Assembly: GCA_019096065.1 (NCBI GenBank)
Contig: JAGUCH010000003.1
Span: forward strand, 10,912,001 to 10,976,000
Source: Paracyclopina nana
Lineage: Eukaryota; Arthropoda; Copepoda; Cyclopoida; Cyclopettidae
Direction: 5' to 3'
DNA length: 64,000 nt
Positions 58,764 through 64,000 of the stretch are shown here, in pieces. The notes beneath the pieces are model-generated. The model saw only the letters and a program-made list of their open reading frames with translations, searched no databases and was not told where the DNA came from. The position numbers and the translations under genes were made by a program. Positions within the stretch are counted from its first letter, which is position 1, and each line of letters starts with the position of its first letter.

Positions 58764-60663
58764 AGTGCTATGTATGCTGCAAGTTTGCTCAAACAGCCAA
58801 AGCAGCCATGAAACCATATTCAACTCCTGTGGTCGTAGTAACTTTTACGACGACCCAGCTGCTTTCTCCTCCTCCAGAATTGGTCTTCTTCTTCTTTCCT
58901 CCTTGGCTTAATTTGAACAAATTCCCTCTGATCTGTGTGTATATGAGAAAACGTGAGTCAACATTGAGCTGCAAGAGTTTCATATCCCCATACATATCTA
59001 TATAGACCAACGAAGAAATACCATACTACTATGTAACTTTTCTTGGGAATTTTCCTAAAAAGAGAGCAGCTTTAGGAAAGCGAGTGCAGACGAAGAAAAA
59101 GCTATATTTGTAGCAGAGCAGCATCCTTTTGAGTGGAACTGGGAATTTACGACCGGTTTTTAACGATCATTCACTTTTACTCGCAGGAGATGAAAGTTGG
59201 CAGTTTTCGCATAGATTATGATTTTCCATCAGGAGCAGCAGAAGCCACTTTAGGATATTGAAATACTATGTGTGTAGCATTTTTGCTGCGAGGAGTGGAA
59301 TGACCCGACTCGTCGTCGTCTCAGGTCACTCAATGTGGTTCTAGATACAAAGTTGTAAGTACTACAGTTGTTGCCACCACCATGTACTACTATATGGGAA
59401 AGTCTCTTACTTATGCTCTCTTCTGGGGCTGAAGCACAGTGGGAAATCTACCCACCAAAAGCCCCACTTAATAAACCTACGAGGCAAAAGCCAGCCTCGT
59501 CATTCAGGCTAACAAAAGGCTCATTTTCGTGAATAAAAGTATTTTTAAATAGGTTTTGCTTAAATGTGCTCTCCTAACGATTTATGCCAATTGGAAAGCT
59601 CTACACACACGTGGTAATAATGCTGAAAATAGAGCGTATAGGTCGCTGATCAAACAAGCTGAGAAATTGCGAAAAAAATAACAGAAAGCTGCTGCCCTGG
59701 TTGTTGTACTATACCTCCACAGCCAACTATGGCATCTGCCACTTGGCCTGAGGGGGAAGACTCCAAATGGATACAACTCAAAGCATATACAACATATATC
59801 AGCTCTACATAAAGAGAGATAGGGCTGAATTTCCTCACTTCAAAACTGCGTGGGGAAATTGATACAAGAAAGCAGAAAGTAGGAGATCGAGCTGCTGCTA
59901 CTGAAGAAGCTGCAAAAGTCAGAGTTGAAAGCCTTTCTTCCTTCCCACACTCGTCTGCCATCATAGTGGTGGCATGCCTTCAAATGGATGCTCAACTTGT
60001 ATTATATAGTACAAAACACTATATTGAGAAGATCAAGTCTCACTTGTATTACAGTGAGATTATGTATTATGTACAACAGGATGCTGAAATAGTCATCACA
60101 TTAAGCTTACAGTATTCATTGAATATGGTAGTAATAGCATCATTATGAGTGGTGACAATAAAACTGGATCATCATGATTTTGCTACCATATTGTGAAAAA
60201 ATAGCTGCTTCTGCTGCTGCTGCTGCTGTTGGCTAGCCTTTCTATATCGTGAAAATGCACACATGCTATAGTAGTAGTAGTGGAGAACTGCGAGTGGCAG
60301 CTAGCTATGCTACGACGACTATACGAGGGCTTTCACTTCTTCATTGATCTCCCGTCTTTGTTGGCCAACAAGATTCCCCTTTCCTCGACATGAAAGTAGT
60401 TGTATACCACCACATTGAGTAGCAGTCCTCCTCTGGCTACACTAGCTTTGTGCATGCTTGATTTCACGGCCTTTGTTTTTTCATTTATTGCTGCTGCTGT
60501 ATGTTACATGTAACCACAAGCACAATGGCCTTTCTTCCCATAACAGAGGCTTTTTTAGCTTGTCCTACTGCTACTTCTACAATAATAACGTGGGTGTAGC
60601 ATATCACGTAACTTAATTCAAGTGCATGCATTTCTCAGCAATGTTAGCATTTAGAGCTATGGT

Positions 60664-61043
60664 ATAAGCCAGTGGAGGGACAAACTTTTTCGCTAGATGG
60701 CGCTTTTCGAGTGAGTATTTTTGGAAAAACTTTAACTCGCGAAACTAGTCACGTGATTACGAGCGGCAACGTGATTGGCTGATTGGCAGAGCCAGTCTGG
60801 GAAAATTTTGTTTCGCCATTGAAGAGCTTGGAAATTTGCGTGAGTTGCTTATGGTTTTATGGCTTGAAAGGGTGCCATTTTGTCTGTTGATTATATCATA
60901 TTAGCAAAGTTTTTGGCACGAGCGCTCCTAAAGCTTAATAATTGCCAATTTTTGATCGTCTATGAAGCCATGTCAAATGTGTTCGCTCAAGTTGCCGCGC
61001 TAGATGGCGCTGCGAATCTAGAGACTTTACGCCTTTGGCTTAT
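60664..61043 (+). mobile_element. TA-flanked MITE, copy 14
   Basis: ATAAGCCAGTGGAGGGACAA start and CGCCTTTGGCTTAT end with TA outside each, a clear example of the family termini. Confidence 0.88.
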
Positions 61044-62286
61044 ACGTGAATGCAAAATGAATAAATTTGTCTTCCTGGAAAATTGGCAATTAGCTGAACA
61101 AAAAGCACCCATCAAACCGTGTCAAGCAAGTCATCATGATCAAATAAATGCAAGGTCACACAACCAAACAAAAGGTCAGGTTAACTCTGTAGCATAAAAC
61201 TCCATTATTTCGCAGGAAGACGCGGAAAATAGCTCCAGCTCTTTAAAGAATACAAATTCAAATTTACAATTGATGCATTGTCACAGTGTCATCGCAGCCT
61301 CGCGCGTGAAAGTTGGTAGTCTCAAATGTGGCACCAAGAAGTGCACGCTAATGATTTTGCCTGTAAAATAGGCTCGAGCTGCATGCAGCCATATCATGAT
61401 AGCAGCTAGCGATCCCTGTGCATTACAAATGGGCTGCACTCACTCAATTTCGTAATTGGCCAGAAAGATGGTCAGGAATGAATCAAGGCCATCGTGGCAA
61501 GAGGATATTTTGCGCACTTGTTTTCTACCTCTGTTAGCACCTCTTTATTTTGGTCTGCCTCGATCATGTGCTGGTGTAATTTTGCAGTTGGTTTTCCTCC
61601 TCCAAGGCCCTTAAATTTACGTATCACGTGCATGCCATCATACGCAGAATTTGAACTTAAGCAGGAAAAAAACCTAATTTCCAAGCTTCTCGTAATATCA
61701 AGTTTTTAAAAACCAATTGGAACTAGTTCTTTTCAGAGATCAGCTAGAGAGAATTCCGCTCACTTGGCGAATTCTAGCAACAATTGGTCAATGTCAGCTC
61801 TTATAAGGACAATGATAATAGCGTTTTTAACTCGAGTCGTCGACGATAAGAGATTTGTGTTGCAGCAGCAGCAGCAGCTTCGTTATTGTACATAGCAGCT
61901 ACAGCCAGCAGCTCCACCCTTTTATTTGCTGGTATGTAGTATGTACGTGGTTTTTGCGCCACCATATCCCACTACTGCTGTGTAATGACGTGGGGTCGTC
62001 TCCTTGGATCACCCAGGGACAGTACATCATTGTTTGGCACCACAACTCCTCCTCAGCCAGCTCACCCAGCTGCTTATCACAATATATAGTACATGATCAA
62101 ACGTCCATGCGAAATCGATGAAATCACCAATAATTGCATCAACTAATCAAGACCACGTGGTGATTACGCAATCACTTAGGCCCAGTTCTAATAGAGGTGA
62201 TGATCCATGATCCGGTCCGGTCTTGAGGAGCAAGGAAGCTGGCATAGCCTTATGTAGCATGCCTATAGTAGCATACACCACAGTTT

Positions 62287-62562
62287 ATGCTGTCTGGTGT
62301 CCGTCGACCGTCCGTCGCGCCGCCGTCCTCCGCCGCGGCTGTTTATGCGAGCGCCCCTAAGCACCGAACTCCGGAATGGATAGATTCTGTACGTGCGCAC
62401 CGCGAACAAAGACTTCAGTGGACAACGGAGCGCTGTCAGACCAACACCATGCTACTACTGCTATCCTGAATCACGGAGCATTAGCGGATCTTCAGGATGA
62501 CCAGAGTGAGCCACAGCCATCACCAGATCGGAGCCTCGCGGAGGCTGCCACCCCGAATCACC
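62287..62562 (+). promoter_or_regulatory. GC-rich leader/promoter of the SERTA gene
   Basis: A sharp rise in G+C and CpG begins near 62300 (CCGTCCGTCGCGCCGCC). This marks the 5' UTR or promoter just ahead of the coding exon. No TATA box was convincing. Confidence 0.45.
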
Positions 62563-63567
62563 ATGCTGGCCTCGAGCCCCAAGTACAAGTTGAAGGAGGA
62601 GCGCAAGCGCGTGCTCAAGCTGTGCGTGAAGAAGCTGCGGAGCATCGAGGACCCCGAGGCCTTCCTCTCGAGGTCGGTGCTGATCAACAACACGCTCAAG
62701 AGGCTGCAGTCGGAGGTGCGCGAGGAGAAGGCCGAGAAGAAGATGGTCACCTACTCGCCCAGCCCCTACTCCTTCTACGCCATCGAGAAGCTGGCCTACG
62801 CCGAGAAGATGGAGGACGACCTCGGCGAGGACCAGACCGTCTTCGAGGCCGACGACGAGGCCGAGGAGGAGACCTCGGCCTCCTCCAGCTCCGAGGACGA
62901 GGATGACAGCTCATCCTCATCCTCGGCATCCTCCGAGGCCGAGGAGGAGAAGAAAGTGGTTGCCGAGGCTGCCGCTGCTGCTGCTGCCATCGGCCCGAGC
63001 AGCCTCGAGGACGAACTTTTGTCAGAGGTCTACATGCCGCCGCCCAGGCTGATCCCGCACATTGAGGACGACGTGGAGGACGAGGCCATGGCCATAAAGA
63101 GGCCGTCCACCCCCGTGCCGTGGGAGGCGGCCTCGAGCAACAACAACCCCTCCGCGGAGGCTGTGATCAAGAGTAGCGAGTGCTGTGATACAGAGGCCGA
63201 CATTTGGTCCGAGGCCGTGAGGACAGAGTGCTGGACCAAGCCCGCGGCCATCAACAACATTAAGAACGCGTGGCCTCAGCTCGACTGGCCCACCTACATG
63301 CCCTCCAGCTCCACCAACGGGAGCGAGGCCGTGACGGTGGCGGCCTCGAGCGCCTCATCAGCCTCCGATCAGTTCAATCCAAATATTTGCGTGCCCACTG
63401 CCACCTCAGAGAACACTTGTCACCAGAGCAGTGCCAATAAGGAGAACATTGTGACGTATCATCATCCCACGGCGGACAAGTGCTACTCCTGCGGACAGTC
63501 CTCGCTGTTTCAATCTGAGCTGCAGTCTGTGGTATTCAACAGCCTCATAGCCTCGCTGGAAACGTGA
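62563..63567 (+). CDS. SERTA-domain protein (taranis/SERTAD-like)
   Basis: A single coding exon of 334 residues from ATG 62563 (ACCATGC context). An in-frame ATG at 62497 would add 22 residues. Residues about 8-55 form the SERTA domain: KYKLKEERKRVLKLCVKKLR, then PEAFLSRSVLINNTLKRLQ. A Ser/Glu/Asp-rich acidic stretch and poly-Ala follow (about 88-145), then a Ser/Asn-rich region. The C-terminal block YSCGQSSLFQSELQSVVFNS plus LIASLE resembles the conserved SERTAD tail. SERTA proteins are nuclear co-regulators linking cyclin/CDK, E2F and PHD-bromodomain factors; Drosophila Taranis acts in cell cycle, sleep and homeotic gene regulation. Codons are strongly G/C-ending, unlike the surroundings. 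A distant 5' exon encoding a longer N-terminus, as in long Taranis isoforms, is possible. Confidence 0.88.
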   Translation: MLASSPKYKLKEERKRVLKLCVKKLRSIEDPEAFLSRSVLINNTLKRLQSEVREEKAEKKMVTYSPSPYSFYAIEKLAYAEKMEDDLGEDQTVFEADDEAEEETSASSSSEDEDDSSSSSSASSEAEEEKKVVAEAAAAAAAIGPSSLEDELLSEVYMPPPRLIPHIEDDVEDEAMAIKRPSTPVPWEAASSNNNPSAEAVIKSSECCDTEADIWSEAVRTECWTKPAAINNIKNAWPQLDWPTYMPSSSTNGSEAVTVAASSASSASDQFNPNICVPTATSENTCHQSSANKENIVTYHHPTADKCYSCGQSSLFQSELQSVVFNSLIASLET

Positions 63568-63813
63568 CAGAGACACAGGCGAGGATGCTAAGCATCGTCG
63601 AAACGGAGGCATTTTTCGGTTCAGTTTGTGCTTTACTCAGTGTTATCTTCATTATTATCATCATATATACTATTATATACTTATTAAGCACTACATAGGC
63701 CATCATCAACACCATATAATAATCATCATCATTGTAATTCTTGCTGAAAAAAAAACACGCTATTCTGTTGCACAACAAGAACAATGACAGTAAATCACCA
63801 CCACCAAAAACGG

Positions 63814-63819
63814 AATAAA
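63814..63819 (+). terminator. Polyadenylation signal of the SERTA gene
   Basis: AATAAA 247 bases after the stop, followed by GT-rich sequence (GGTGTGATTGT), a good downstream element. Confidence 0.7.
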
Positions 63820-64000
63820 CGGTGTGATTGTATCACTTTTTACTCTCTCAAAAAAGAATGCATATAGGACAATGATCATGCCCTTTAAAAGCTGTTGTCA
63901 TCTTCATCAAAATGACGTCATTTATCCTGACGATGATGGAGGCCGCCGAGGCCATAAAACTCATTTCTCAGCCGAGTTGAGGAGAGAAAGCCATTTAATT

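Larger units (their letters stand above)
42713..62286. other. 19.6 kb gene-poor region before the SERTA gene
   Basis: AT-rich, with MITE copies 8-14, one long hairpin (50496), a family-2 copy (48516), a T17 run (53238-53254) and many AGC/CTG triplet runs. One minus-strand ORF (43321-43605) is listed separately. It could be an intergenic regulatory desert or a long intron or upstream region of the SERTA gene. Confidence 0.5.

Noticed and set aside
18741-61043. MITE copies as SINEs
   Set aside because: No A-tail or recognisable A/B box; the ends are inverted (TAAGCC/GGCTTA) with TA outside, as in DNA transposons.
62376-62906. 176-codon ORF overlapping the SERTA gene in another frame
   Set aside because: Out-of-frame product of a GC-rich gene, Arg/Gly/Pro-rich and without domain features.

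Overview
This is a eukaryotic, almost certainly arthropod, nuclear window. The evidence is GT-AG spliced genes, an alpha-tubulin whose coding sequence is split straight after the start codon, a SERTA-domain (taranis/SERTAD-like) gene, a two-Ig-domain neuronal-type cell-surface gene, and many short DNA-transposon relics. Introns are bimodal: about 60-260 bp in the compact genes and 9-11 kb in the Ig gene. I cannot name the species; an arthropod such as a crustacean fits best, by inference only.

Layout. Positions 1-8.6 kb are gene-dense. They hold a partial gene leaving the window on the left (minus), a small coiled-coil protein gene (minus, 1482-2554), a remarkable peroxiredoxin-like gene whose protein lacks the catalytic Cys and Arg and carries a long acidic tail ending in a CaaX box (minus, 2839-4109), a C14orf119/DUF4508 homologue (minus, 4663-4992) and an alpha-tubulin (plus, 5496-7867) divergent from it. 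From 8.6 to 29.4 kb lies one five-exon minus-strand gene: signal peptide, two Ig domains and a GPI-type hydrophobic tail. Its intron 2 contains a 7.6 kb element (9495-17114) with 15-bp perfect terminal inverted repeats, subterminal TGACG-type motifs, a decayed CACTA/EnSpm-like transposase on plus and a second decayed multi-exon ORF on minus.

From 29.4 to 62.5 kb the sequence is gene-poor and AT-rich. It holds one small secreted-protein gene (41990-42599) and a swarm of MITE-type repeats. The SERTA-domain gene (62563-63567) stands out at the right edge as a GC-rich single coding exon.

Repeats. Fourteen copies of one roughly 385 bp TA-flanked MITE (TAAGCC...GGCTTA) lie between 18.8 and 61.0 kb. 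Most copies carry two same-strand YAGATGGCGC cores that resemble CTCF binding sites. A second family (about 110-165 bp, six copies) ends, in one well-preserved copy, in a near-canonical CTCF-like motif. A third family (about 570 bp, three copies) has TCCCATATT-type inverted ends. There are also a long perfect-arm hairpin with ATTTAAAT blocks, a complex foldback, a tandem array of about 125 bp units, and frequent AGC/CTG microsatellites.

I saw no rRNA, no CRISPR and no convincing tRNA. All homology statements rest on recalled family motifs; no search was run.
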